From Desulfuromonadaceae bacterium (GTDB lineage: Bacteria > Desulfobacterota > Desulfuromonadia > Desulfuromonadales > Geopsychrobacteraceae): DNA of 48,337 nt. Position numbers and translations under genes: made by a program. Position 1 is the first letter of the stretch. Each line of letters starts with the position of its first letter. Shown in pieces: positions 1-8,027 of the stretch. Below the pieces are notes generated by a model. It was given only the letters and a program-made list of their open reading frames with translations. It had not been told where the DNA came from and did no database searches. The stretch is from contig JAUVEB010000002.1 of the NCBI GenBank assembly GCA_030595055.1, positions 1 to 48,337 of the forward strand. The letters are read 5' to 3'.

Positions 1-153
1 CAGATTCTTGCTGATCCACAAATCCAATGTAATCCGCAAAGGCCTTTTTCCTTGTTTTTGAAAACATCCTCAGCAGCATATCTCTGTACAACCAGTCCCA
101 CCCTTTTTCGTGGGCAAGATATCCACGGTGACTGCACCAAGTAAAAAAAGTGG
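1..153 (-). pseudogene. Probable C-terminal fragment of a RAYT-type transposase, cut by the window edge
   Basis: The minus strand is open from a TGA at 154-156 to the left edge of the window. The peptide contains L-x-x-M-F-S-K-T-R-K-K-A followed by Y-x-x-F-V. This resembles the segment that follows the Y1 transposase domain in REP-associated tyrosine transposases (pattern L-x-x-F-x-K-x-R-x-x-A-x-x-x-Y-x-x-F-V). No catalytic HUH or Tyr motif lies in the visible part. The 5' side of the frame runs into a tandem repeat at 140-175 and then stops, so the gene is broken there. The identification rests on about 40 residues and is tentative. Confidence 0.4.
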
Positions 154-175
154 TCAAAGTAAAAAAAGTGGTCAA
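140..175. repeat. Exact tandem duplication of an 18-bp unit
   Basis: AGTAAAAAAAGTGGTCAA occurs twice head to tail (140-157 and 158-175) with no mismatch. A shorter related string, AAAAGTGGTC, recurs near 343. The unit abuts the broken transposase-like fragment. It may be a scar of an element end or a slippage product. There are only two units and no spacer, so it is not a CRISPR array. Confidence 0.85.
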
Positions 176-194
176 GTCTACGCTTGACTCAAAA

Positions 195-237
195 AGCCGT
201 CTTCTGGATGATTGATCCGGTTGACGGCTTTGATTTT
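195..237 (+). terminator. Weak hairpin in the gene-poor stretch 154-427
   Basis: AGCCGTC (195-201) pairs with GACGGCT (223-229) across a 21-nt loop, and a T-rich run follows on the plus strand. The loop is long and the stem short, so terminator function is doubtful. Otherwise I see no gene, promoter or RNA in 154-427. Confidence 0.2.
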
Positions 238-523
238 ATAATGGATTCCCCCCCTTGTCCGGCATGGCCCCTCCTTCATGCAGGCAAATGACCATCCAAT
301 AGATACCGGTGACGGCTATAGATGTCAAATTTCTCCTTTTACAAAAGTGGTCGGAATGGAGTCCTCTGCTTCTCTCCGTCTCTGCGTTAAAGCTGTCGGC
401 TTTCCTGAAGTTTGATGTTCTTTTGCTTTACAACTGCTCAGGATAGCTGAAAGAAAGATCGCACAGGTCAACGACCTCTCCATTCAGTTTAAATTGCGCA
501 TCATTGTCGATGCTATAGACAGG

Positions 524-1126
524 TTATTCGAATGTGACCAACTTCTCCCATCGGTCAGGGTGTGTGAGGATTTTTTCGACCCGACTTTGCCACTCTGCAG
601 CAAACAATGCTTTTTCTTCTGATGTCATTGCATTTTGTCCAATTTTTTGCATCAGTGGCTGGAGCTGTGGGTGAAAAGGGATGGTCGAGGGGTCATATTT
701 CATTGTGACATTTTGACCGTCGTCAAGGCGTGTCAACTGTACCTCTCCGTTGATGTCGCGGCCGAAAAAGAGTCGGTTGTTACGAGCATAGTTTGGTCCA
801 AGTCCTTTGAATCCTCCCTCATTGGCGGCCCCGGTGATAAAGCTGAGGCAATGAGCAATGACGCCATTGACTCCTTCATCAAGGGAGCCACGCATCTCAA
901 CCTTGATATTCCCACGCACGGGTGTGGTGTTCCCGTAGAGTTTTTTAAGACCGAGATCACTCATGATCCATGCACCGGCAACAGTAGGACAAGAGTGCCC
1001 GGCCAGTTTAACCATATCGAGGTAGCTGTAGGTGATCAGGCCGTCATCAACGGCACCGAGTAGCTGCGCCAGCGGGTCAAACATGTTAATGGGAGCAATG
1101 GTGTCAAAAAAAGCAGGATAATTCAT
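524..1126 (-). CDS. FmdE-like protein (formylmethanofuran dehydrogenase subunit E-like domain)
   Basis: This is a 200-residue protein with no signal peptide. The conserved core is L-A-G-H-S-C-P-T-V-A-G-A-W near residues 42-54, matching the L-x-G-H-x-C-P signature of FmdE-type domains, where the Cys and His are likely metal ligands. Glu, His and Cys in the E-G-V-N-G-V-I-A-H-C segment fit the same fold. Such stand-alone FmdE proteins occur in many anaerobes and their substrate is unknown. The start is the ATG at 1124-1126, with AAGGAA about 6 nt upstream. Oddity: after the TAA at 524-526 the same frame stays open for 31 more sense-like codons to a TAA at 428-430, so the visible protein may be truncated. 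It stands alone on this strand, flanked by repeat-rich DNA. Confidence 0.55.
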   Translation of the reverse strand: MNYPAFFDTIAPINMFDPLAQLLGAVDDGLITYSYLDMVKLAGHSCPTVAGAWIMSDLGLKKLYGNTTPVRGNIKVEMRGSLDEGVNGVIAHCLSFITGAANEGGFKGLGPNYARNNRLFFGRDINGEVQLTRLDDGQNVTMKYDPSTIPFHPQLQPLMQKIGQNAMTSEEKALFAAEWQSRVEKILTHPDRWEKLVTFE

Positions 1127-1248
1127 ATGATTCCTTTGTTATTGGTTTTAATGGAGATATTTGTGGGGGTTCTTTCCTGCGGCTTAAGGGTGTTCTGAAG
1201 ACATACAAGGGTGGGCGATGCACACCCTACCGGCTGATCATAGCATAC

Positions 1249-1436
1249 GCTGCTTGCCGCGCCCTCTTGACAGATTACAGATCCACTATCAGGGCGCAGC
1301 AAGCGGCGCCCCTACTGATCCTAAAAACAGCCAGACATGGTTGAGTGCTCTCACCAACCAGTTCTGTATGATTTGCTTTGGAACCAACATACAAGGGCGG
1401 GCATTGCCCGCCTTCATCGGAGCATGTCGGAGAGCC
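1249..1436. repeat. Dispersed repeat, copy A
   Basis: This stretch shares most of its length with 10190-10412. Common blocks include TGCTTGCCGCGCCCTCTTGA, the AGGGCGCAGCAAG-GGCGCCCCTAC block, TGTGCTCTCACC-type sequence, ATTTGCTTTGGAAC and TCGGAGCATG, in the same order. Within the copy GCTTGCCGCGCCCT and AGGGCGCAGCAAGC form inverted arms of a hairpin. It lies between the FmdE-like gene and hipB in a 451-bp gap with no credible ORF. A second small palindrome, GGCGGGCATTGCCCGCC, sits near 1396-1412. Confidence 0.75.
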
Positions 1437-1577
1437 ATACACCCTTACGGTAAAACTTTCAATCTGACGCACACAAATTATCCCGTACAGTAACATCTCC
1501 TTGACTGCAAATCCCAATACGGTTATTTTTCACGAGCGGGATATTCTATTGCCGCCTATTTTCCGACAGGAGGAGTT

Positions 1578-1814
1578 ATGTCCACCAGCCCTGCCAACCT
1601 GACCCCGATCAACAACACCACGGAACTTGGGCAAATATTACGCAGCAAAAGAAAAGCACAAGGTCTCACGCAGGGCGACGTCGCACAACATTGCGGGCTG
1701 AGCTTGCGGTTTGTTTCGGAAGTTGAGCGGGGCAAAACAACAGCGGAAATCGGGAAAGTTCTTTCCCTGCTCAAAGCTGTCGGCGTTGACCTGTTTGCCT
1801 CATCCAGAGATTAA
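1578..1814 (+). CDS. hipB: HipB-like antitoxin, XRE-family DNA-binding protein
   Basis: This 78-residue protein is almost wholly a helix-turn-helix of the XRE type: L-G-Q-I-L-R-S-K-R-K then L-T-Q-G-D-V-A and L-S-x-R-F-V-S-E-V-E-R-G-K (residues about 18-55). In HipBA modules HipB neutralises HipA and represses the operon through this domain. The ATG at 1578 follows AGGAGG at 1569-1574, a strong Shine-Dalgarno site. The gene is followed after 36 nt by hipA on the same strand, the expected order. The operator was not identified; the repeat just upstream is a plausible promoter region. Confidence 0.85.
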   Translation: MSTSPANLTPINNTTELGQILRSKRKAQGLTQGDVAQHCGLSLRFVSEVERGKTTAEIGKVLSLLKAVGVDLFASSRD

Positions 1815-1850
1815 GCGACGCCATCGTATTCTTTTTTTTGCGAGACCATC

Positions 1851-3113
1851 ATGACTGAGATACTGATTGTCTATAAAGGGGATAGCCGAATCGGAGAGCT
1901 TCATAAAGAAGCAGAGGGCTACCGCTTTTGCTATCGAACAGACTGGCTGGACCACCCGACTTCGCAACCACTGTCGCTGAACCTGCCACTGCAGCCGGAA
2001 CCATTTACCACTGCCGCCAGTAGAGCCTTTTTCGCCAATCTGCTCCCGGAAGGGCAGCTGCGCGACTACTACGCCAGAAAATTCCGTGTCTCACCGGAGG
2101 ATGATTTTGCCCTGTTGGAAGCTCTTGCCGGAGATTGTGCCGGAGCCATTTCGCTCTACCCACCGGAAACTGGTCCGATTCCCGGGGCAACCGCCGATAA
2201 CTATCGGCTGCTGACAGCAGCCGAGCAGGAACAACTGCTGGACGAAGCCTATGTCATGGATCCCTCCTTTCTGGGGGAAGAAAAACGCACCCGGCTCTCA
2301 CTGGCGGGGATGCAGAACAAGCTGCCGATTGCGTATATCGACGGACAGATCGGCCTGCCGCTCGACGGCGCACCGAGCAGCCACATTTTGAAACCGCAAA
2401 ATCATCGCTTTCCTTCACTGGTGGAAAACGAAGCCTTCTGCATGGTTCTGGCCCGCAGCATGGGCCTGGATGTCCCCGACGTCACGATCCTGCCGATCAG
2501 GGATGGCGCTTATGTGGTTGCACGGTATGATCGCACCACAGATGTAAACGGAAAAATTATCCGTCTGCATCAGGAGGATTTCTGCCAGGCTCTCGGCGTG
2601 CCGCCACGGCTGAAGTACGAAATCAATGGCGGTCCCGGGTTTGCTGACTGTTTTCAACTGGTCACCCGCTGCAAAAACCCGCTGGCCGACCGGATCAAGC
2701 TGCTGCAGCTGACCTTTTTCAACCTGTTGATCGACAACGCCGATGCCCACGCGAAAAACATCTCGCTGCTTTACGGTTCAAGCCGCAATCCGTCACTGGC
2801 CCCCTGTTACGACCTGGTCTGTACCGCCATTTATGACCGGGTCGAAAACGAGATGGCAATGAAGATCGGCAGTGCCTTTCATCCTCGGGATATCCGACGT
2901 GAAGATTGGCAGGAGTTCGTCAAACAGATCGGCGGGTCGATAAAAGCGGTTATCAGCCCGTTGCGAAAGGTTGCGGAAGCCCTCCCCGGCACCGCCCGCA
3001 CGGTTGCTCGGGAGATGGAAAATCGTTATGGGGAAAATGGAATATACTCAGCAATTATTGAAAAGATCAGTGAACGTGCCGCAGCGACTTTGCGCTGCAC
3101 ATCAGACATGTAG
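1851..3113 (+). CDS. hipA: HipA-family serine/threonine kinase toxin
   Basis: At 420 residues it has full HipA length. HipA kinases phosphorylate a translation-related target (GltX in E. coli) and cause dormancy. The N-terminal couple domain occupies about residues 1-105 and includes F-F-A-N-L-L-P-E-G. The loop L-S-L-A-G-M-Q-N-K aligns with the regulatory S/G-A-Q-K loop. The catalytic loop N-A-D-A-H-A-K-N gives Asp298 and Asn303, and Y-D-L-V supplies the metal-binding Asp321, so the enzyme looks active. The ATG at 1851 has no good ribosome site, only a T8 run and GCGAGACCATC. That leader is nearly identical to a string inside the repeat at 10361-10384. Low-level translation relative to hipB is the usual arrangement. 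Confidence 0.88.
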   Translation: MTEILIVYKGDSRIGELHKEAEGYRFCYRTDWLDHPTSQPLSLNLPLQPEPFTTAASRAFFANLLPEGQLRDYYARKFRVSPEDDFALLEALAGDCAGAISLYPPETGPIPGATADNYRLLTAAEQEQLLDEAYVMDPSFLGEEKRTRLSLAGMQNKLPIAYIDGQIGLPLDGAPSSHILKPQNHRFPSLVENEAFCMVLARSMGLDVPDVTILPIRDGAYVVARYDRTTDVNGKIIRLHQEDFCQALGVPPRLKYEINGGPGFADCFQLVTRCKNPLADRIKLLQLTFFNLLIDNADAHAKNISLLYGSSRNPSLAPCYDLVCTAIYDRVENEMAMKIGSAFHPRDIRREDWQEFVKQIGGSIKAVISPLRKVAEALPGTARTVAREMENRYGENGIYSAIIEKISERAAATLRCTSDM

Positions 3114-3125
3114 GGCCTCAAAAAC

Positions 3126-3160
3126 AAAAAGGGCTGCCATCTCCGGCAGCCCTTTTTGTT
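3126..3160. terminator. Bidirectional terminator between hipA and hemB
   Basis: AAAAAGGGCTGCC (3126-3138) pairs perfectly with GGCAGCCCTTTTT (3145-3157) around a six-base loop. The A and T tracts let it work in both directions, serving hipA on plus and the hem operon on minus. Confidence 0.9.
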
Positions 3161-3181
3161 GACTCAATATTTACAACCCTC

Positions 3182-4156
3182 TCACCCCTTCAGCAACCGC
3201 GCTGCTTCCTTGGCATGATAGGTGATGATCAGATCCGCACCGGCGCGCTTCATACCGAGCAGGGTTTCCATCATCACCCGGTCACCGTCGATCCAACCTT
3301 TTTCAGCAGCCGCCTTAACCATGCTGTACTCACCGGAAACGTTGTAAGCCACCAACGGCAGATCGAAATTATCTTTCAGTTCACGCAGGACATCCAGATA
3401 AGCCAGAGCCGGTTTCACCATCAGGAAATCAGCAGCCTCGGCGACATCCTGATGCGCCTCGCGCAACGCTTCCAACCGGTTGGCCGGGTCCATCTGGTAA
3501 CTGCGCCGATCACCGAACTGCGGGACCGATTCGGCAGCATCGCGGAAGGGCCCGTAGTAAGCACTGGAGTACTTGACGGCATAACTCATCACCGGGATAT
3601 CGCTGAAACCGTTTTCATCCAGGATATCGCGAATCGCCGCCACCCGACCGTCCATCATGTCGGACGGAGCGACGATATCAGCCCCGGCCTGAGCGTGGGA
3701 GAGAGCCTCCTTGGCCAGCAGCTCAAGGGTGGCATCGTTGTCGACATCCTGATCCTTGATAACCCCGCAGTGGCCGTGATCAGTGTACTCGCACATGCAG
3801 ACATCGGTGATCACCGTCAATTCCGGCACCGCCTCCTTGATGGCACGGATGGTGTTCTGGATAATCCCGGTCGCACAATAGGCATCGGAACCGACCGCAT
3901 CTTTGGTTTCCGGAATCCCGAACAGGATCACCGCCGGAATCCCCAGCTCATGCACCTCTTTGGCTTCAGCAACGATATTTTCGATCGACTGCTGATAGAT
4001 ACCCGGCATCGAGACTATCTCTTTCTTGATATTCTCCCCGAAGGCACTGAACATCGGGTAGATCAAGTCTTCAACATGCAGATGGGTTTCACGCACCATA
4101 CGCCGGATATTCTCGTTACGGCGCAAGCGACGGGGACGGTAAGCAGGGAAATACAT
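3182..4156 (-). CDS. hemB: Porphobilinogen synthase (delta-aminolevulinic acid dehydratase)
   Basis: HemB condenses two 5-aminolevulinate molecules to porphobilinogen in the cytoplasm. The 324-residue length is typical. The zinc site [13 protein letters not shown] gives Cys120, Cys122 and Cys130, so this is a zinc-dependent form. The two Schiff-base lysines are Lys195 ([12 protein letters not shown]) and Lys248 (M-V-K-P-A). The ATG is preceded by AAGGAG. It is the last gene of the tetrapyrrole operon, 32 nt after the cobA-hemD fusion, and is followed by the terminator at 3126-3160. Confidence 0.97.
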   Translation of the reverse strand: MYFPAYRPRRLRRNENIRRMVRETHLHVEDLIYPMFSAFGENIKKEIVSMPGIYQQSIENIVAEAKEVHELGIPAVILFGIPETKDAVGSDAYCATGIIQNTIRAIKEAVPELTVITDVCMCEYTDHGHCGVIKDQDVDNDATLELLAKEALSHAQAGADIVAPSDMMDGRVAAIRDILDENGFSDIPVMSYAVKYSSAYYGPFRDAAESVPQFGDRRSYQMDPANRLEALREAHQDVAEAADFLMVKPALAYLDVLRELKDNFDLPLVAYNVSGEYSMVKAAAEKGWIDGDRVMMETLLGMKRAGADLIITYHAKEAARLLKG

Positions 4157-4188
4157 GGACGACTCCTTTTATCAGGCGGGAACAGAAT

Positions 4189-5721
4189 TCAATTCTGTCC
4201 CCGGTTTTTGTTGTAATAATCAACCATCGCTGCAACCAGCGCGTCGATGGTCCATTTCTCCGCTTGCAGCGCAACCGCAAAACCATGCTTGCGGATAGTT
4301 TCCGAGGTCAGCGGCCCGATGGAAAAAAACTCGGTGCGCCCTTGCAGGGTTTTCAGCTCATCGCCAAACATGGCCAACAGGTTATCGAAGGTGGAAGAAG
4401 AGCTGAAGCAGATGGCATCCAATTCTCCGGCACTCAGCAGCCGGCGGATCATCTCCTCTTGCCCTTTCGGCCTGATCGTCCGGTAAGCGAGCGGAGCCAC
4501 CACCTCGGCCCCGGCTTCCTGCAGTTTGTCGATGATCAGGGTGCGGGCAATTTCGACCCGCGGGTAAAGAATCCGTTTGCCGGCCACCCCTTGGGCCAGC
4601 AACTCTTCCACCACCCCTTCCGCCTGGAATTTTTCCGGGACCAGATCAGGCCGCAAACCATGTGCTTCAATAGCAGCGGCGGTTTTCGGCCCAACGGCAA
4701 CCAGCTGCACACCGGCCAGATTACGCAGATCCAGTCGGTTCGCAGCCAACCGCGCGAAAAAGGCCTCGACCCCATTGGTTGAGGTCAGGATCAGGCTGTC
4801 AAAATCGCCGATCCGCTGCACCGCTGCATCCAGCGGCCGCAGATCTTCCGGCGGAGCAATTTCGATCGTCGGGATGCAGATCGTTTCTGCACCCTGTTCC
4901 TGCAGCAAACGGGCAAAGCCGGCGGCCTGGGCTCGTGGCCGGGTAATCAGGAAGCGTTTACCGAACAACGACAGATTGTCGTACCAACGCAGTTCTTCGC
5001 GGTATTTCACGACCTCACCGATGATGATCACCGCCGGCGGCTCGACCCCTGCGCGGGCGACATCCTCGGCGATGGTTTTCAGGGTTCCCACCAGGGTCTG
5101 CTGACGTGGCAACGTTGCCCACTGTACTACCGCCACCGGGGTTGCTGCCGGGCGGCCATGCTTGATCAATTCGTCGCTGATCAGCTTGAGATTAGACATC
5201 CCCATGTAAAATATCAGTGTACCGAGACCCGTCGCCAACTTTTCCCAGTCGAGGCTGGAAAGTTTACGTTCAGGGTGGTCATGGCCGGTGAGCAGTGCCA
5301 GGCTGGCGGTGACATCACGGTGGGTCAGGGGAATCCCGGCGTAGGCGGCCGCGGCAAAACCGGCCGTGACCCCGGGGATCACCTCGAAGGGGACGCCATG
5401 CTCTCGCAAAAAAACGGCCTCTTCACCTCCGCGGCCGAAGATGTACGGATCGCCCCCCTTCAGGCGGACAACCTGCAAACCGGCCCGGGCTTTTTCCAGT
5501 AACAGCGCATTCGTTTCCTCTTGGGGGAGGGAATGGTTGCCACGCACCTTGCCGACGTAAAGCTTTTCCGCAGTTGCCGGAGCGTAGTCAAGCAACAACG
5601 GATTGGCCAGGTAATCGTAAATAACCACGTCGGCTCGTGCCAGGCAGTCGCGCCCTTTGAGGGTCAGCAGGCCGGGATCTCCCGGTCCGGCCCCGATCAG
5701 GTAAACCTTGCCAATGGCCAA
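4189..5721 (-). CDS. cobA-hemD: Fused uroporphyrinogen-III C-methyltransferase and uroporphyrinogen-III synthase
   Basis: This is a two-domain enzyme of 510 residues. Residues 1 to about 245 are an SAM-dependent methyltransferase with V-Y-L-I-G-A-G-P-G-D-P-G-L-L-T at the start and G-G-D-P-Y-I-F-G-R-G-G-E-E near 90; it makes precorrin-2 for siroheme and cobalamin. Residues from about 250 on are a HemD domain that cyclises hydroxymethylbilane to uroporphyrinogen III, with L-T-S-T-N-G-V-E-A-F and a C-terminal F-S-S-S-S-T-F-D-N segment. The fusion therefore sits at the heme/siroheme branch point. The start is a TTG (5719-5721) with AGGA upstream; hemC ends 3 nt before it, so translation is probably coupled. 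Such fusions are known in Geobacter-like bacteria and Firmicutes. Confidence 0.95.
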   Translation of the reverse strand: MAIGKVYLIGAGPGDPGLLTLKGRDCLARADVVIYDYLANPLLLDYAPATAEKLYVGKVRGNHSLPQEETNALLLEKARAGLQVVRLKGGDPYIFGRGGEEAVFLREHGVPFEVIPGVTAGFAAAAYAGIPLTHRDVTASLALLTGHDHPERKLSSLDWEKLATGLGTLIFYMGMSNLKLISDELIKHGRPAATPVAVVQWATLPRQQTLVGTLKTIAEDVARAGVEPPAVIIIGEVVKYREELRWYDNLSLFGKRFLITRPRAQAAGFARLLQEQGAETICIPTIEIAPPEDLRPLDAAVQRIGDFDSLILTSTNGVEAFFARLAANRLDLRNLAGVQLVAVGPKTAAAIEAHGLRPDLVPEKFQAEGVVEELLAQGVAGKRILYPRVEIARTLIIDKLQEAGAEVVAPLAYRTIRPKGQEEMIRRLLSAGELDAICFSSSSTFDNLLAMFGDELKTLQGRTEFFSIGPLTSETIRKHGFAVALQAEKWTIDALVAAMVDYYNKNRGQN

Positions 5722-5724
5722 GAA

Positions 5725-6678
5725 TCAATCCTTGTCCGCGAAGGTGTCACAGCCGTAAACCTCGTTGAGGATCGGCCCGGCACCTTCGGCCAGCAGCTGT
5801 TTCGCCAAAGCAACGCCGGTTTCCTTGGCCTGATCAACGTGACAGTGCATGGTTTTTTTCAGCATGTTCCGACCATCAACGCTGGAAACCAAACCGACCA
5901 GATTAAGCTGCTCGCCGGTGACCGTACCGAAAGCGGCGATCGGCACCTGGCAGCCACCTTCGAGGGTCGCCAGCACGGCACGCTCAGCGATGACCGCATA
6001 AGCGGTCGGCGGGTGATTGAAAAAATCGATCAGCGCGTTGGTCACATCATCATCAATGCGACTCTCCAGTCCCAGCGCTCCCTGGCCGATGGCCGGCAAG
6101 CAGGTTTCCGGTTCCAGGTACTCGCCGATCTGCTCACCGAAACCGAGCCGGTGCATGCCGGCGGCAGCCAGTACTACGGCATCCAGATTATCCTCAGTAA
6201 GTTTGCTGATGCGGGTCTGCACGTTGCCACGGATATCGATCATCTGCAGATCAGGACGCAGGTTGAGCAGCTGGGCTTTACGGCGCAGCGAGCTGGTACC
6301 GATGCGCCCGCCCTGACGGACATCTCTGAAACTTTTATAGCCCTCTTTCAACACAACAATGTCACGCGGGTCTTCCCGCTCGGTGATGCAGCGCAGCCCG
6401 GTCCCTTCGGGGAAAAAGGTCGGCACATCCTTCATCGAGTGAACGGCGATGTCGATCTCGTCACGCAGCATTGCTTCCTGAATCTCTTTAACGAACAGTC
6501 CCTTGCCACCGACCATTGCCAGGGGCACGTCAAGAATTTTATCCCCTTGCGTCTGGATTTTGGTCAGGGTCACTTCCATGTCGGGATATTTCTTTTCCAA
6601 CTCCGACTTGACCCAGTTCGCCTGCCAGAGAGCCAGGGCACTGGCACGGGTGCCGATACGTAAAGTCCGGGTAGCCAT
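5725..6678 (-). CDS. hemC: Hydroxymethylbilane synthase (porphobilinogen deaminase)
   Basis: HemC joins four porphobilinogen units into hydroxymethylbilane. The 317-residue protein begins T-L-R-I-G-T-R-A-S-A-L-A-L-W-Q. The catalytic Asp84 lies in H-S-M-K-D-V-P, and the dipyrromethane cofactor would attach to Cys243 in E-G-G-C-Q-V-P. Arg-rich substrate-binding loops (G-T-S-S-L-R-R-K, residues 127-134) are present. The ATG follows AAGGAG with 7-nt spacing. It lies 14 nt after hemA and 3 nt before cobA-hemD. Confidence 0.97.
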   Translation of the reverse strand: MATRTLRIGTRASALALWQANWVKSELEKKYPDMEVTLTKIQTQGDKILDVPLAMVGGKGLFVKEIQEAMLRDEIDIAVHSMKDVPTFFPEGTGLRCITEREDPRDIVVLKEGYKSFRDVRQGGRIGTSSLRRKAQLLNLRPDLQMIDIRGNVQTRISKLTEDNLDAVVLAAAGMHRLGFGEQIGEYLEPETCLPAIGQGALGLESRIDDDVTNALIDFFNHPPTAYAVIAERAVLATLEGGCQVPIAAFGTVTGEQLNLVGLVSSVDGRNMLKKTMHCHVDQAKETGVALAKQLLAEGAGPILNEVYGCDTFADKD

Positions 6679-6692
6679 AAAAAAACTCCTTT

Positions 6693-8006
6693 TTAATTGT
6701 CAACCGACGGTTCAGCCTCATCCTGCTGAGCATCAGTGCTTTCCGGCAGGTCGAAGAGGGTACGGACGGCATCAACGTACTGGTCACCGCCGCCACCGTT
6801 CTGGGACTGTTTCAAAATATTGGTCGGGTGATGCAATATCTTGTTGACGATGGCAGCTGTCATCGCCTCAATCGCCTTGCGTTCCTTGTCCCCCAAAGTG
6901 TTCAGGCTGGCAAAAGTCTTTTCCAGTTCCGTCTTGCGCACCTGGTCCAGTTGACGGCGCAGGGCAACGATGGTCGGCTTGACCTCAAGGGTCGCCAGCC
7001 AACGCTGGAACTGCTCGATCTCGCCGTCAATGATCGCCTCGGCCTTGGCCGCTTCCTTCTCCCGCCCCTTCAGATTGGCCTGAACCACTCCCTGCAGATC
7101 ATCAACATCATACAGGTAGATACCATCAAATTTGTTGGCCAGGGGATCGATATCACGCGGTACGGCAATATCGATCAGAAACATCGGCTTATGCCGCCGC
7201 AGTTTGATAATCTCCTTGACCCTTTTCGCCGAGAGCACGTAATCGGGGGCTCCGGTCGAGGACAATACGATATCGACACGGTGCAACTGCTCACGAAAAT
7301 TCTCAAAAGAGACCGCTATCCCGCCATTGAACTCGGCGGCCAGCTTCTCGGCCCGAGCAAAGGTCCGGTTGGTCACCAGGACCTTCTTCACCCCGTTATT
7401 GACAAAGTGTCTCGCCGCCAGTTCACACATCTCCCCGGCACCGATCAACATGACCGTCTTGTCTTCGAGATCATCGAAAATCTTCCGCGCCAGTTCCACC
7501 GCAGCAAATGAAACCGAAACCGCATTGCTGGCGATGGCGGTTTCGGTACGGACCCGTTTGGCCACGGAGAACGCCTTGTGCAAAAAGCGGTTAAGAATCA
7601 AGCCGAGGGTTTTATATTCGCTGGCGTAACCGTAAGCCGTCTTGATCTGACCGAGAATCTGCGGCTCGCCGATAATCATTGAATCAAGGCTGGCAGCAAC
7701 CCGCAAAACATGGCGGATAGCGTCTTTCCCTTCCAGGTCGTAGAGATGTTCAGACAATTTATCTGCCGCGATCTGGTGAAAATCGGCCAGGAAGCGTTTC
7801 AGCTCAATAACAGCAGCTTCCGGGGTGCGACTTACGGCATAGAGTTCGACCCGGTTGCAGGTGGAAACGATCACCCCTTCGGCAACGGCCGGCAGGGCCA
7901 GCATCTGCCGCAGCGGCGTCGCCATTTCAGTGGGAGGAAAGGCGACTTTTTCACGTATTTCGACTGGGGCCGTCTTGTGACTCAACCCCACTACAACAAT
8001 ATTCAT
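6693..8006 (-). CDS. hemA: Glutamyl-tRNA reductase
   Basis: This enzyme catalyses the first committed step of C5-pathway tetrapyrrole synthesis, reducing glutamyl-tRNA(Glu) to glutamate semialdehyde with NADPH. The 437-residue protein starts [14 protein letters not shown] and carries the nucleophile Cys50 in [10 protein letters not shown]. The NADPH domain has V-M-L-I-G-A-G-E-M. The C-terminal dimerisation helix is followed by a charged tail. The partner hemL is not in the window. A tRNA-Glu gene does occur at 42534-42611, but far away. The ribosome site is weak (TGGAAA). Gap to ccsA is 21 nt. Confidence 0.97.
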   Translation of the reverse strand: MNIVVVGLSHKTAPVEIREKVAFPPTEMATPLRQMLALPAVAEGVIVSTCNRVELYAVSRTPEAAVIELKRFLADFHQIAADKLSEHLYDLEGKDAIRHVLRVAASLDSMIIGEPQILGQIKTAYGYASEYKTLGLILNRFLHKAFSVAKRVRTETAIASNAVSVSFAAVELARKIFDDLEDKTVMLIGAGEMCELAARHFVNNGVKKVLVTNRTFARAEKLAAEFNGGIAVSFENFREQLHRVDIVLSSTGAPDYVLSAKRVKEIIKLRRHKPMFLIDIAVPRDIDPLANKFDGIYLYDVDDLQGVVQANLKGREKEAAKAEAIIDGEIEQFQRWLATLEVKPTIVALRRQLDQVRKTELEKTFASLNTLGDKERKAIEAMTAAIVNKILHHPTNILKQSQNGGGGDQYVDAVRTLFDLPESTDAQQDEAEPSVDN

Positions 8007-8027
8007 AGTCTGTTTTCCAGACTCCGG

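Noticed and set aside
140-175. Possible CRISPR repeats
   Set aside because: Only two abutting 18-bp units with no spacers and no cas genes nearby.
1218-1493. Short ORFs across repeat copy A
   Set aside because: They lie within a dispersed non-coding repeat, lack ribosome sites and are not conserved in frame in copy B.
3215-4216. A 333-codon plus-strand frame opposite hemB
   Set aside because: It is the antisense shadow of hemB; hemB has all catalytic residues and a ribosome site, while this frame has no motif and is compositionally odd.
5521-6663. A 380-codon plus-strand frame opposite hemC and the end of cobA-hemD
   Set aside because: Antisense shadow of two well-supported enzymes with no ribosome site or domain.
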